Part shown: piece by piece, positions 17,828 to 27,923 of the stretch
Layout: each line of letters starts with the position of its first letter
Numbering within the stretch: the stretch's first letter is position 1
Source: Prescottella defluvii
GTDB lineage: Bacteria > Actinomycetota > Actinomycetes > Mycobacteriales > Mycobacteriaceae
Assembly: GCA_029690005.1 (NCBI GenBank)
Contig: CP121458.1
Coordinates: 5,351,872 to 5,415,871 of the forward strand
DNA: 64,000 bases
Reading direction: 5' to 3'
Position numbers and translations under genes: made by a program
The notes under the pieces: model-generated
Database searches by the model: none
What the model saw: the letters and a program-made list of their open reading frames with translations, nothing else
Told to the model about the DNA's origin: nothing

Positions 17828-18971
17828 ATGTCACCCCTTCGCATCGGTTCGCTTCGAGCTGGGCAGCCCCGTCGTGCTGGCCCCCATGGCGGGCATCACG
17901 AACGTCGCCTTCCGCACGCTCTGCCGCGAACTCGAGCTCGAACGTGCCGGCAGCACCGCGGGCCTGTACGTGTGCGAGATGGTGACGGCCCGCGCGCTGG
18001 TCGAGCGGCACCCGGTGACGATGCACATGACCACCTTCGGGCCGACCGAGACGCCGCGCTCGCTGCAGCTGTACACGGTCGACCCCGAGGTCACGTACGC
18101 CGCGGCGAAGATGATCGTCGACGAGGACCTCGCCGACCACATCGACATGAACTTCGGCTGCCCGGTCCCCAAGGTCACCCGCAAGGGCGGCGGATCGGCG
18201 CTGCCCTACAAGCGCCGCCTGTTCGGGCAGATCGTCGCCGCCGCGGTGAAGGCGACCGAGGGCACGAACATCCCGGTCACGGTGAAGATGCGCATCGGCA
18301 TCGACGCCGACCACCACACCCACCTCGACGCCGGCCGCATCGCCGCCGCCGAGGGCGCTGCTGCCGTCGCGCTGCACGGTCGCACGGCCGCCCAGCGCTA
18401 CTCGGGCACGGCCGACTGGACCGAGATCGCGCGCCTCAAGGAACACGTCACCGACGTCCCAGTGCTCGGCAACGGCGACATCTTCGCCGCGGAGGACGCC
18501 GCGAAGATGATGGCGGAGACCGGCTGCGACGGCGTCGTCGTCGGTCGTGGCTGCCTGGGCCGGCCGTGGTTGTTCGCCGAGCTCAGCGCCGCGCTCAACG
18601 GGACGGAGATGCCGACGCCGCCGAACCTCGGCGAGGTCGCGGCCATCATGATGCGGCACGGACGCCTGCTCGCCGATCACCACGGCGAGGACCGCGGCAT
18701 GCGGGAGATGCGCAAGCACATCGCGTGGTACATGCGCGGCTTCCCAGCCGGCTCGGAACTGCGCAACGGGATGGCCCGGGTGTCGTCGCTGGCCGAACTC
18801 GAGGGCTTCCTCGGCCAGCTCGACCCGACGGTCCCGTTCCCGAAGGACGCCGAGGGCCCGCGCGGGCGGCAGGGTTCGCCCGGCACCGTTGCGCTGCCCG
18901 ACGGCTGGCTCGACGACCCCGAGGACACGCTCGTCCCGGCCGGCGCCGACATCATGCATTCCGGCGGATAG
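17828..18971 (+). CDS. dus: tRNA-dihydrouridine synthase, DusB-like (frameshifted)
   Basis: FMN enzyme reducing specific uridines of tRNA to dihydrouridine, about 380 residues. Family motifs: LAPMAGITNVAFRTLC at the start of the TIM barrel, IDMNFGCPVPKVTRKGGGSA with the catalytic cysteine, VKMRIGID, ALHGRTAAQRYSG, VLGNGDIF and GVVVGRGCLGRPWLF for flavin phosphate. ATG at 17828. The frame breaks at 17852-17858, again CTTCGAG in place of CTCGAG; correction gives GSLELGSPVVLAPMAG. Downstream 76 bases separate it from the DUF5996 gene. Ortholog of the gene next to desA1 in M. tuberculosis. Confidence 0.9.
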
Positions 18972-19047
18972 CCCCGACCGACCGCGACCCACGCCTACAC
19001 TCCGAAGAGCCTGCAGTTTCCTCGAGGATCTTCCGGACGGAGATGTC

Positions 19048-19990
19048 GTGGCCGCTTCACGAGCAGATTCGGACGCCTGGCCCGCGCTGCGGGTCGCCGA
19101 TTGGGAACCCACTCGCGACACCCTGCACATGTGGTCGCAGGTCGTCGGGAAGGTGCGGTTGGCCCACGCGCCGCTGGTCAACCACTGGTGGCAGGTGCCG
19201 TTCTATGTGAGCGCGCGGGGGCTGACGACGTCGGCGATCCCCTACCGCACCCGCGTCTTCGACATCGAATTCGACTTTTCCGGCCACCAACTGGTGATCC
19301 GCGACAGCAACGGCGCCCATCGCGAGTTCCCGCTTCGAGCCGATGCCGGTCGCGGACTTCTACGAGCGGGTCATGAAGTCGCTCGACGAACTGGGCATCG
19401 AGACGCTCATCCAGCCGACGCCGAACGAGGTGCCCACCGCGATCCCGTTCGCCGAGGACACCGTGCACGCGTCGTACGATCCGTCCGCCGCGAGCCTGTT
19501 CTGGAAGCAGCTCATCCAGGCCGACCGTGGCCTGCACGAGTTCCGGTCCCGTTTTCTAGGCAAGGTCAGCCCGGTCCACTTCTTCTGGGGGTCGTTCGAC
19601 CTGGCCTGCACCCGATTCTCGGGACGACCGGCCCCCGAGCACCCGGGCGGCGCCCCCAACTGCGGCGACTGGGTGATGGTCGAGGGCTACTCGCACGAGC
19701 TGTCGAGCTGCGGGTTCTGGCCCGGAGGCGGGGAGGAGGGCGCGTTCTACGCGTACGCCTATCCCGAACCGGACGGCTTCTCCACCCACCCGGTCGAGCC
19801 CGAGCAGGCGTTCTACAGCGCCGAGTTCAAGCAGTTCCTGCTCCCCTACGATACGGTCCGGACCGCGGCCGATCCGGACGCGACCCTGCAGCGATTCCTG
19901 GAGTCCACCTACGAGGCCGAGGCCGACAACGCGAACTGGGACCGCGGCGCACTCGAATGCGATCCGCAGCGGTGGCACGCCGCACGGTGA
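19048..19990 (+). CDS. DUF5996 family protein (frameshifted)
   Basis: Conserved actinobacterial protein of unknown function (DUF5996), about 314 residues. Recognisable blocks are WSQVVGKVRLAHAPLVNHWW, FDIEFDFSGHQLVI, VSPVHFFWGSFDLACTRFSG and SCGFWPGGGEEGAFYAYAYP. The many Trp, His and Phe residues suggest a ligand- or lipid-binding pocket. GTG at 19048 is preferred; an out-of-frame ATG lies at 19043. The frame breaks at 19333-19339 by CTTCGAG in place of CTCGAG; correction gives REFPLEPMPVADFYERV. Monocistronic; no functional partner nearby. Confidence 0.8.
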
Positions 19991-20130
19991 CTCGCGACAC
20001 GCCACGGCGTGAAGTGCGACAACGCTTCTCCGACACACAGACTTATGCCGCCGAGGGGCGTCGATAAGTATCATGGCGTCGTCGTCGAGCGACGGTACTT
20101 ATTTGGAGGCGGAGAGGTCAGGGCGAATCG
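19991..20130. promoter_or_regulatory. LCP gene promoter region with three ACTTAT copies
   Basis: ACTTAT appears at 20041-20046, inverted as ATAAGT at 20064-20069, and again at 20097-20102; the last two form an inverted repeat ATAAGTA/TACTTAT. All lie within 100 bases of the LCP start, so an operator is plausible. Confidence 0.4.
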
Positions 20131-22075
20131 GTGGGTGACGAGAACAATCCCAGTCACGCCGCGCCGGAAGGCCGAGCCCCCTGGGAGCGTCCGATCGCCG
20201 ACCGTCGTTACCGCGAGGAGCAGGCCCGACGCGGCCGCCACGAATCCGAGCACGAACCCCTCGACACCAGCGAACGCCTGTCCGTCGCCGAACTGATGCA
20301 GAAGATGGGTCGGCCGGTGCCGCCCGCCGTCGAACGACGTGGGCGCTCGGACGAGCCCGAGTACGACCAGTACGAAGAGTTCGAGTCGTACCACGCGCCC
20401 CCGACCGGCCCGGACGACGCCACCGAGATCATCCCGGTCGTCAGCGACGACCGTTTCGACGACGAGTACAACGACTCCGAACCCGACACTCCGAACTGGG
20501 TCGAAGAGGCGGCGACCACCGCCTCGCCCCAGGCCGTCGGCACCCCCGGCCAGACCAGACTGGCCGCGAGCAAGGTTCGCAAACGCCGCAAGCTGCTGGC
20601 ATTCGGACGGTCGGCGGTCGCGTTCATCGCGGTGATGGCGATGGTCGTGACCGGCGGCCTGTGGGGATACCTGCGCACGACCGAGGGCCGCTTCGCACAG
20701 ATCGCCGCGCTCGACACCGACTCCAGCGACATCATCGATCCCGGCGGCCAGACCGGTGACGAGACCTACCTGATCGTCGGCACCGACACGCGTGCCGGCG
20801 CGTCCGGCGCGGTCGGCGCGGGCACCGTCGACGACGCCGAGGGCGCCCGTTCGGACACCGTCATGCTGGTGCACATCCCGGCCGACCGGAGCCGTGTGGT
20901 TGCAGTGTCCTTCCCGCGCGACCTCGACGTGGAGCGCCCCGAGTGCCAGGGCTGGGACAACGAGACAGGCACCTACACCAACGAGACCTATCCGGCTGCC
21001 GAGGGCGACAAGCTCAATGCCACCTACGCACTGGGCGGACCGAAGTGTCTGGTGAAGGTCATCCAGAAGATGTCGGGCCTCAAGATCCGCCACTTCGTCG
21101 GCATGGACTTCGCCGGTTTCGAGAGCATGGTCAACGGCGTGGGGGGCGTCGAGGTGTGCGTCCCGCAGCCCCTCGTCGACGGCGAACTCGGCACGATCCT
21201 GCCGACCGCCGGCACCCAGACCCTCGACGGCAAGAAGGCGCTCGACTACGTGCGCGCCCGCCACGTCGAAGCTGAGGGCAACGGCGACTACGGCCGGATC
21301 AAACGGCAGCAGTTGTTCCTGTCGTCGCTGCTGCGCGAGGCGATGTCGAGCAAGGTGCTGTTCGATCCGGGCAAGCTCAACAGCTTCATCAACGCGTTCA
21401 CCCAGTCCACGTTCGTCGAAAACATCGACACCAAGTCGCTGATCACCCTCGGTCAGTCGCTCCGCAACGTAGACGCCGGCGCGGTCACTTTCATCACCGT
21501 CCCCACGGCCGGCACCAACGACTGGGGCAACGAGATCCCCGCCTCGACGACATCAAGGACATCTTCCGGGCGATCATCGACGACGAGCCCCTGCCGGGCG
21601 AGAAGCGGACCGACGACAAGAAGGACACGTCGACGACGGCCCCGCCCCCGGCGCCGAGCCAGGTCGCGGTGAGCCCGGAGCAGGTGAGCGTGCAGGTGTC
21701 CAACGGCTCGGGAGTCTCCGGGCTGGCCGCCACCACGGCCGACCGATTCGCCGCGTACGGGTTCCAGATCTACAGCGTCGGCAACTACAGCGGCACCAGC
21801 AGCCAGACCGTCGTGCGGTTCTCCCCGGGCTCGAGGCCGAGGCCGCGACCGTGGCGTCGTCGATTCCCGGGGCGGTGCTCGAGCAGGCGTCGGGGCTCGG
21901 CAACATCGTCGAGGTGGTCCTCGGCAGTTCGTTCGACCGCACACTGACGGCACCCGCCGCGGCCGGTTCACCGCTCGACGTCAGCTCCGCTCGGATCGGT
22001 GCGCCCGAGGACATCGAGCTGCCCGCGGACCTCGCGGTGACGAACGCGACCGACAACCCCTGCGCAAAGCCCTGA
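20131..22075 (+). CDS. LytR-CpsA-Psr (LCP) cell-wall ligase with LytR_C domain (two frameshifts)
   Basis: Membrane-anchored LCP protein, about 648 residues, of the group that attaches arabinogalactan to peptidoglycan in mycolata. Order: long acidic cytoplasmic region (1-155), basic stretch KVRKRRK, membrane segment AVAFIAVMAMVVTGGLWGYL, LCP domain with LIVGTDTRAG, VSFPRDLDV, KLNATYALGGPKC and DYVRARH...RIKRQQ (phosphate-binding Asp/Arg residues), a Thr/Pro linker, and a C-terminal LytR_C domain (VQVSNGSGVSGLA). Two bases are missing: C in the run at 21537-21540 and G in 21828-21830. GTG at 20131 follows AGGG. Syntenic with Rv0822c. Confidence 0.88.
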
Positions 22076-22087
22076 ACTGCGCCGGGC

Positions 22088-22105
22088 ATTCACCCGGCGT
22101 TCACC
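22088..22105 (+). promoter_or_regulatory. PHO box before phoU
   Basis: Direct repeats ATTCACC (22088-22094) and GTTCACC (22099-22105) are spaced 11 bases, matching the GTTCACC-N4 repeat unit of actinobacterial PHO boxes. A possible -35 GTGACT lies just downstream, 17 bases from TAGGCT (22137-22142), which is eight bases before the ATG. Confidence 0.65.
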
Positions 22106-22150
22106 TGACCGTGGTGACTTGGTTTCCGCCACGCCGTAGGCTGTGACCTC

Positions 22151-22840
22151 ATGCGCGTCGCTTACAACGAACAGATGACCGAGCTTGCGGATCTCCTCGG
22201 CGAGATGGCGGGCTTGGCCGGGGCGGCCATGGAGAAGGCCACCCAGTCGCTCCTGCATGCCGATCTAGGGCTCGCCGAGCAGGTGATCGGCGAGCACGAG
22301 AAGATCACCGACCTCAGCGTCGTGGCGGAGGAGCGCGCGTTCGCGTTGCTGGCGCTGCAGGCCCCGGTCGCAGGCGACCTGCGCTCCGTCGTCAGCGGCA
22401 TCCAGATCGTCTCCGACATCGACCGCATGGGTGCGCTCGCGCTGCACGTCGCCAAGATCACCCGCCGCCGGCACCCGAACCACGTCCTCCCCGAGGAGGT
22501 CAACGGCTACTTCGCCGAGATGGGTCGCATCGCCGTCTCGCTGGGCGCGGGCGCCAAGGAGGTCCTCGAGACCCGCGACCCCGAGCGCGCCGCCAAGCTC
22601 CGCGAAGAAGACGACGCGATGGACGACCTGCACCGGCACCTGTTCAGCGTCCTCATGGATCGCGAATGGAAGCACGGTGTGGCCGCGGCCGTCGACGTGA
22701 CCCTGCTGGGCCGCTTCTACGAGCGCTTCGCCGACCACACCGTCGAGGTGGCGCGCCGCGTCATCTTCCTCGTCACCGGCAAGATGCCCGAGGACCCGCG
22801 CAACGACGCCGACGACCTGACGACCTACCCCGAGCTGTAG
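22151..22840 (+). CDS. phoU: Phosphate-transport regulator PhoU (PhoY)
   Basis: PhoU-family protein, 229 residues, which links the Pst transporter to the phosphate two-component sensor and is tied to persistence in mycobacteria (PhoY). Two PhoU helical repeats are seen with their metal-binding motifs: EHEKITDLSVVAEERAF and, in the second half, ERFADHTVEVARRVIFLVTG. ATG at 22151 is very near the inferred transcription start, so the mRNA may be leaderless. Upstream PHO box indicates induction by phosphate starvation. It ends in a bidirectional terminator facing the liv operon. Confidence 0.95.
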   Translation: MRVAYNEQMTELADLLGEMAGLAGAAMEKATQSLLHADLGLAEQVIGEHEKITDLSVVAEERAFALLALQAPVAGDLRSVVSGIQIVSDIDRMGALALHVAKITRRRHPNHVLPEEVNGYFAEMGRIAVSLGAGAKEVLETRDPERAAKLREEDDAMDDLHRHLFSVLMDREWKHGVAAAVDVTLLGRFYERFADHTVEVARRVIFLVTGKMPEDPRNDADDLTTYPEL

Positions 22841-22845
22841 TGGTT

Positions 22846-22871
22846 CGCCGGGGGCGTGCGCGCCCCCGGCG
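22846..22871. terminator. Bidirectional terminator between phoU and livF
   Basis: Eleven-base arms CGCCGGGGGCG (22846-22856) and complement (22861-22871) around TGCG, between convergent genes. Confidence 0.75.
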
Positions 22872-22891
22872 ATACCCCGGCTCCTGCGGTG

Positions 22892-23620
22892 TCAGGCTCC
22901 CTCGCCGGAGAGGTACGCACGCTGCACGGCATCGAGGTCGGCGGCGATGTCAGCGGCCGGACCTTCGATGATGACGCGCCCGCGCCGCATGACGTAGACG
23001 CGGTCGGCCACCTCGAGGACCTGACGAACGTGCTGCTCGACCAACAGCACTCCGACACCGTCGGTGGTCGCGGCGTCCCGAACGACCTCGAGCAACCGGG
23101 CGACGATCTGCGGCGCCAGACCCAGTGACAACTCGTCGGCCAGAAGCAGTTTCGGCTTGCGGGCCAGCGCACGGGCCAGCGTGAGCATCTGCTGCTCGCC
23201 TCCCGAGAGCAGTCCCGCCTGCCGGCGCAGCAGACGGCGCAGTTCCGGGAAGATCGCGCACGCGGCATCCGCGGAAACCCCCGCCAGACGGAGATTCTCC
23301 GCGGTGGTGAGTCCCATGATCACCGAACGCTCCTCGGTGACATAGCTCAGGCCGCGTTTCGACAACTGCGCCAACGACATCCGCTTCGCCTGGTCGAGCA
23401 CGCGGACGCTCCCGGCGATCGGGGCCAGCTCGCCCGCCGCAGTGAGCATCGTCGTGGACTTCCCGGCCCCGTTGGCGCCGATCAGCGCGACCACCTCGCC
23501 GGCCCGAACCGTCAGGTTCAGGTCCCGGCACACCGCGGCCCCACCGTATCCGGCACTCACGCCGTCGTATTCGAGGACTGTCGCCCGGTTCTCGGTCGCC
23601 GTCTGTACGGTCGTCGTCAC
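22892..23620 (-). CDS. livF: Branched-chain amino-acid-type ABC transporter ATPase (LivF)
   Basis: ABC ATPase of the LivF type, 242 residues: Walker A LIGANGAGKSTT, Q-loop region in SYVTEERSVIMGLT, signature LLSGGEQQMLTLARALARKP, Walker B LLLADELSLGLAP. It energises import of a branched-chain amino acid, amide or similar small solute. GTG at 23620 overlaps the stop of the fused permease-ATPase gene as GTGA, so the two are translationally coupled. Last gene of a livK-livHMG-livF operon on the minus strand. Confidence 0.92.
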   Translation of the reverse strand: MTTTVQTATENRATVLEYDGVSAGYGGAAVCRDLNLTVRAGEVVALIGANGAGKSTTMLTAAGELAPIAGSVRVLDQAKRMSLAQLSKRGLSYVTEERSVIMGLTTAENLRLAGVSADAACAIFPELRRLLRRQAGLLSGGEQQMLTLARALARKPKLLLADELSLGLAPQIVARLLEVVRDAATTDGVGVLLVEQHVRQVLEVADRVYVMRRGRVIIEGPAADIAADLDAVQRAYLSGEGA

Positions 23621-26362
23621 GTCGTCGCCTCCGTTGTTGCACTGTCGGCGTGCGTTCCCAGGTACGCCGCCCGCACGCGCTCGTCGGCGGCCACCTCCTG
23701 TGGAGTCCCGTCCGCGATGACACGGCCGGCCTCGAGAACCACGACCCGATCGCACGCGGACATCACCAGGTCCATGTCGTGCTCGATGAGCAACACCCCC
23801 GCTCGACGCCTGTCCGCGAGCATGCGGATGCCGTCCGCGAGCTCGCGGCTCTCCACCTCGTCGAGCCCCGCGGCGGGCTCGTCCAGCAAGATCACCGACG
23901 GTCCCGACGCGACGGTCCTGGCAATTCCGACGAGTCGCCTTCTGCCATAGGACAGTTCGCCAGGGAAGGCATCGAGGTCCGCGGACAGCTCGAAGTCGGT
24001 CACCGCGGCGGATGCCGTCGGCGAGAACGGATGTCGTCCCGGGCGGATCAGGTCGGTCACCCACGTCCGCCAACCCGCGTCGTCGGCACCGGCATGGATG
24101 TTCTCGGCGACCGTGATGTCCTCGAACAGTTCCAGCGACTGGAACGACCGCCGCAGACCCGCCCGGGACCGTCGTGCTGCACTCCATCCGACGACGTCCT
24201 CGTCGCCCAGCAGCACCTGTCCACTTGCCGGGGTGACGAACCCGGTCACCGCGTCGATCACTGTCGTTTTTCCGGCGCCGTTGGGCCGATGAGCCCCACC
24301 ACCTGGCCCGGCTCGACGTCCAGGCTCACGCCGTCCACCGCCGTCACACCGCCGAACCGCACGGTGAGGTCGCGCACGGAGAGGGCGAGTGCCGGCACCG
24401 GTTCGAGGTCGAAATCCCGCACCGGTGACAGTTCGTGGGCACGGCGGTGACGGTGCGGGCGTTCCGGTCGGAACCGACGTCGTAGTGCAGCGCGTAGCCG
24501 AGACAGCATGTCCGCGACACCGTTCTGGTTCGTCAGCAGGATCACGATCAACACGACGCCGCCGATCAGCGTCGAGATCACCCCGGTGGCCGCTCCGCTC
24601 TCCACGAGTCGGCTGAGCAGTGCACCGGGCGCCAGCAGGGCACCGACCACCGCGCCGATGACGAATCCCAGACCGCCCGTGACGGCCTGGACGACGGCGT
24701 TGATCGAAGCGAAGACATTGAACTCGAAGTAGGTGACTGCAATGTTGCGCAATCCCAACAGGATTCCCGCGACCGCCGCGAGTCCGGCGGCCAATGCGAA
24801 GGCGTACAGCTTGACCGCGAACACGCTGATGCCCAACGACGCGGCTGCCCGTTCGTTGGTCCGCACTGCGATCAGGCGTCGACCGGTGCGTGAGCGTCGC
24901 AGGTTCGCGACCATCAGCGCACACACAACGAGCACCACGAGGCACAGCAGTGCCCAGCGTTCCGGGTGGCGCGTTGCCGAGACATCGAGGCCGAGCAGGC
25001 TCACCTCGTCGATCCGCACCGCGCCCTGCAACTTGTCACCGGTGAAGGTGGGGTTGTTGAACACCATCTCCTGCACCGTGAATCCGAGTCCGAGCGTGAC
25101 GACCGCCAGGTTCACCCCCGGGTGCGCAGCGCGGGCAGGGCCAACAGCACGCCCACCAGCGTCACACCGATGACGCTCACGAGGGCGGCCGGAATCAGCG
25201 GCCAACCGGCCTGCCCGACCAGTCTCGCGGCGACCAGGGCGCCGAGTCCACCGACGGTGTACTGGGCCAACGACAGCTGACCCGCGAATCCGGTCAGGAC
25301 CACGATCGAGAGCAGGAACACCGCCGCGGCGAGCGTGGCCGTCAAGGATCGCAGCCAGTCGCCACCGGACACGAGCACCACCACCGCCATCACGGCGACC
25401 GCGACGGCGAGCAGCGGCCAGTCGATTCGGCCGGTACCCAACCGCGGGAGTCGATCGGCGACGTGGCTGCGCAACGGCAGTCCTTTACCGCGCACGACGA
25501 GCACCACGAGGATCACCAGGAATGGGACCGCGCGGTTGATGCCGGTGAGTGTCTCCATCCCCAGCAGGTCACGAATGTCGTCCTGGTAGAGCGCGACCAC
25601 GCTCTCCCCCACGCCCAGGAGCAGTCCACCGAGCAGGGTGAGCGGGAAGGAACGGAAGCCACCGAGGAGCGCCGCCGCGAGCGACGAGACGGTGACGATG
25701 ACGACGAACGCGTTGGGCGTCAGGCCCGTGAGCGGCGCGACGAGGACGCCCGCGGCACCCGCGAGGCCGCCGCCGACCGTCCACGTCAGCGACGCGAGTC
25801 GCTGCGGCGACCAGCCCAGAGCGGCGGTGGCACGTTCGTTCTCGGCGGTGGCGGTGATCGCCAGTCCGACCCGCGTGAACCGGGTGGCCGCCCACAGCAC
25901 CACCGTCGTCACCACCGCGATGCCGAGCAGGATCAACCGGTCCTGCTGCACCACGATGTCACCCCAGTGGTAGGCGTCGTTCGGCAGGAAGGCCCGCACC
26001 CGAATGGATTTCGATCCGTAGTACTGCTGGACTCCGGCCTGCAGGATGACCAGGAGACCCAGGGTGGCAGCGAGCCGAACGATCGGGGCTGCCGTCGCCA
26101 ACCAGCGCAACACGAGCTGCTGGAACAGGAATCCGATCGCGGCAGCCACCAGGACAGCCACCACGAACGCGGGCAACAGCGACCAATGTTGCTTGCGCTG
26201 GAGGGTTTCCAGGCAGACGTAGGCCGCGACCATAGCAATCGCACCCTGCGCGAAATTGACCACGCCCGAGCCTCGGTAGACGAGGACGATCCCCTGCGCG
26301 AGCAGCGCATACGCCGATCCGGCACCGAGACCGAGAATGGCGAACTGCAGTAGTTCCGTCAT
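23617..26362 (-). CDS. Fused LivH-LivM-LivG ABC transporter polypeptide (two frameshifts)
   Basis: One reading path encodes two permeases and an ATPase, about 915 residues. The LivH part (1-290) has VVNFAQGAIAMVAAY; the LivM part (about 310-620) has GFAGQLSLAQYTVGGLGAL and the EAA-like region NERAAASLGISVFAVK; the LivG part (about 670-915) has Walker A LIGPNGAGKTT, signature FPGELSYGRRRLVGIARTVA and Walker B VILLDEPAAGLDEVE. No stop separates the three. Two bases are missing, C in 25115-25119 and G in 24283-24285. The normal transporter uses separate H, M and G chains. ATG at 26362. Ligand set by livK. Confidence 0.85.
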
Positions 26363-26428
26363 GCGAACCTCCGGGGAGACCGGAGCGGGGCCCGGCTGAC
26401 GGAGCCGGACCCCGCACGGACGGGACTA

Positions 26429-27652
26429 CTACTGGGTGCGCAGGTCGAACATGTTCGGATCGGTCACCACGACGTCACCGTCGAACGTCATCTTGTACAT
26501 CATCGAGTTCGACACGCGCTGGAACATGCCCACCGGCTGCACGGCGTTCGGCGTCCATGTGGGCACGAGGCCGGCCATGTCGATGTCCTTGGCGTTCTGG
26601 AAGCCCTGCATGACCGCTGGTGCGTCGATGGTGCCGGTGAGGGTCTTGGCGACCTCACCGTACGCGCGAACCGAAAGCCAGGAGAACAGCTCCGTGCCGT
26701 TGAGGTTCGCGCGTTCCAGATCCTCCTGACCCGACGCGGACATGTCGTCGAGGAACGAAACCAGACCCGGGAACTGGTCGGTGCTCGAGGACGGCGCCGG
26801 AACCGGGCTGGTGTAGATCGACGAGGTCGCGAAGGTGCCCAGGTTCTGCAGGTCGGCCTGCGTGAAATTGGTGGCGGGCATGGCGAAGGACAGCTTCGAG
26901 CCGAGCTGTTCGAATGCGTCCGCGATCTGGTTGGACTCGGTGGCCGTCAACGCCATGAGCACACCCTGTGCACCGTTGCGTTCGGCCGCGGCGACGAACT
27001 GGGTGTAGTCGGTGGCGCCTGGGCCGACCGCCACCTCGTTGACGATCTCGGCGCCCTTCGCCTGCACGGCCGGGGTGAGCATCTGGGTCAGCATCGCGGT
27101 GACTGGGACGTCCGGGCGCATCACCGACAGCTTGGTCTTGCCCTCGGCAACCAGTGCGTCCACGTTGGCGAACAGCGTGAGCAGCGAACCCGCGAACGGG
27201 GTGAACACGTTGGGCGAGGTGAAGTCGGCCATGTTCATCGGGTTCATGCCGACCCGCGGGATGCCCGCCGTCGCGAGGATCTGCGACACCGACTCCGGTG
27301 AGGCGACGGTGAAGTCCGCGAGCGTGGCGGTCACGCCCTCGCTGACCATCTTGTTGGCGCAGTCGACCTCCTTGTTGGGGTCGCCCATCGAGTCGCACTG
27401 GATCAGCTGGAGCGGGCGTCCGTTGACACCACCGTGGTTGTTGAACGCCTCGATCGACGCGGTCATGCCGGCACCCATGTTCGCCACCGACAGGCCACCG
27501 GCCTGGATCGACAGGATCTGACCGACCTTGATCGGCGCGCCGGTCGCGGGATTCTGGGCCGGGTCGGCGGAACTGTCGTCGCTGCATCCCGAGGCCACGA
27601 GGCCGACCGCGGCGAGGGCTGCGATGGCCGGAGCAATGGTCTTCAGTTTCAC
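26429..27652 (-). CDS. Substrate-binding lipoprotein of the Liv-type ABC transporter
   Basis: Extracytoplasmic solute receptor of 407 residues, LivJ/LivK-type Leu/Ile/Val-binding fold. Signal peptide IAALAAVGLVASGC ends in a lipobox, so it is lipid-anchored. Typical family features: GGLSVANMGAGMTASIEAFN, GGVNGRPLQLIQCDSMGDP. GTG at 27652 is preferred because AGGAGG lies eight bases upstream; longer reading has no leader. It heads the operon, with 66 bases to the permease fusion. The ligand cannot be read; amino acid, urea or amide are all possible. Confidence 0.88.
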   Translation of the reverse strand: MKLKTIAPAIAALAAVGLVASGCSDDSSADPAQNPATGAPIKVGQILSIQAGGLSVANMGAGMTASIEAFNNHGGVNGRPLQLIQCDSMGDPNKEVDCANKMVSEGVTATLADFTVASPESVSQILATAGIPRVGMNPMNMADFTSPNVFTPFAGSLLTLFANVDALVAEGKTKLSVMRPDVPVTAMLTQMLTPAVQAKGAEIVNEVAVGPGATDYTQFVAAAERNGAQGVLMALTATESNQIADAFEQLGSKLSFAMPATNFTQADLQNLGTFATSSIYTSPVPAPSSSTDQFPGLVSFLDDMSASGQEDLERANLNGTELFSWLSVRAYGEVAKTLTGTIDAPAVMQGFQNAKDIDMAGLVPTWTPNAVQPVGMFQRVSNSMMYKMTFDGDVVVTDPNMFDLRTQ

Positions 27653-27765
27653 GTGGTGTCCTCCTCGGTAGGCGCTGCACATCCGGACAAAGTCGCGGCC
27701 CGACCAGGTACGCCGTCCCCTCGGCGTCGCCCGGAGTCCCGTCCGGCTTGCTGCAGGAGCGTAAT

Positions 27766-27785
27766 CAAAGTTTGAGCAAAGTTTG
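27766..27785. promoter_or_regulatory. Two CAAAGTTTG palindromes one helical turn apart
   Basis: CAAAGTTTG at 27766-27774 and 27777-27785, each palindromic around its central G and spaced 11 bases. They lie 114 bases upstream of the Liv receptor start (minus strand) in an AT-richer tract; a likely operator pair for the liv operon. Confidence 0.5.
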
Positions 27786-27846
27786 GGCGATTCAGACAAT
27801 CACGAGAAAGTCCGGGTAAACGGGCCTACATGCAAAGAAGACTCTG

Positions 27847-27874
27847 ATTGACACCTACCCAGCTAACTGTCAAT
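27847..27874. promoter_or_regulatory. Inverted repeat ATTGACA/TGTCAAT in divergent liv/nuclease region
   Basis: Seven-base perfect arms at 27847-27853 and 27868-27874, 14-base spacer, 50 bases before the nuclease-like gene. One arm doubles as a TTGACA-type -35. Nothing else is recognised in the 271-base gap 27653-27923 apart from the CAAAGTTTG pair. Confidence 0.45.
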
Positions 27875-27923
27875 TGACTACTCGCGAGACCCGCCCCGGT
27901 CCGGAAGTGGGCATGATCGAGAG

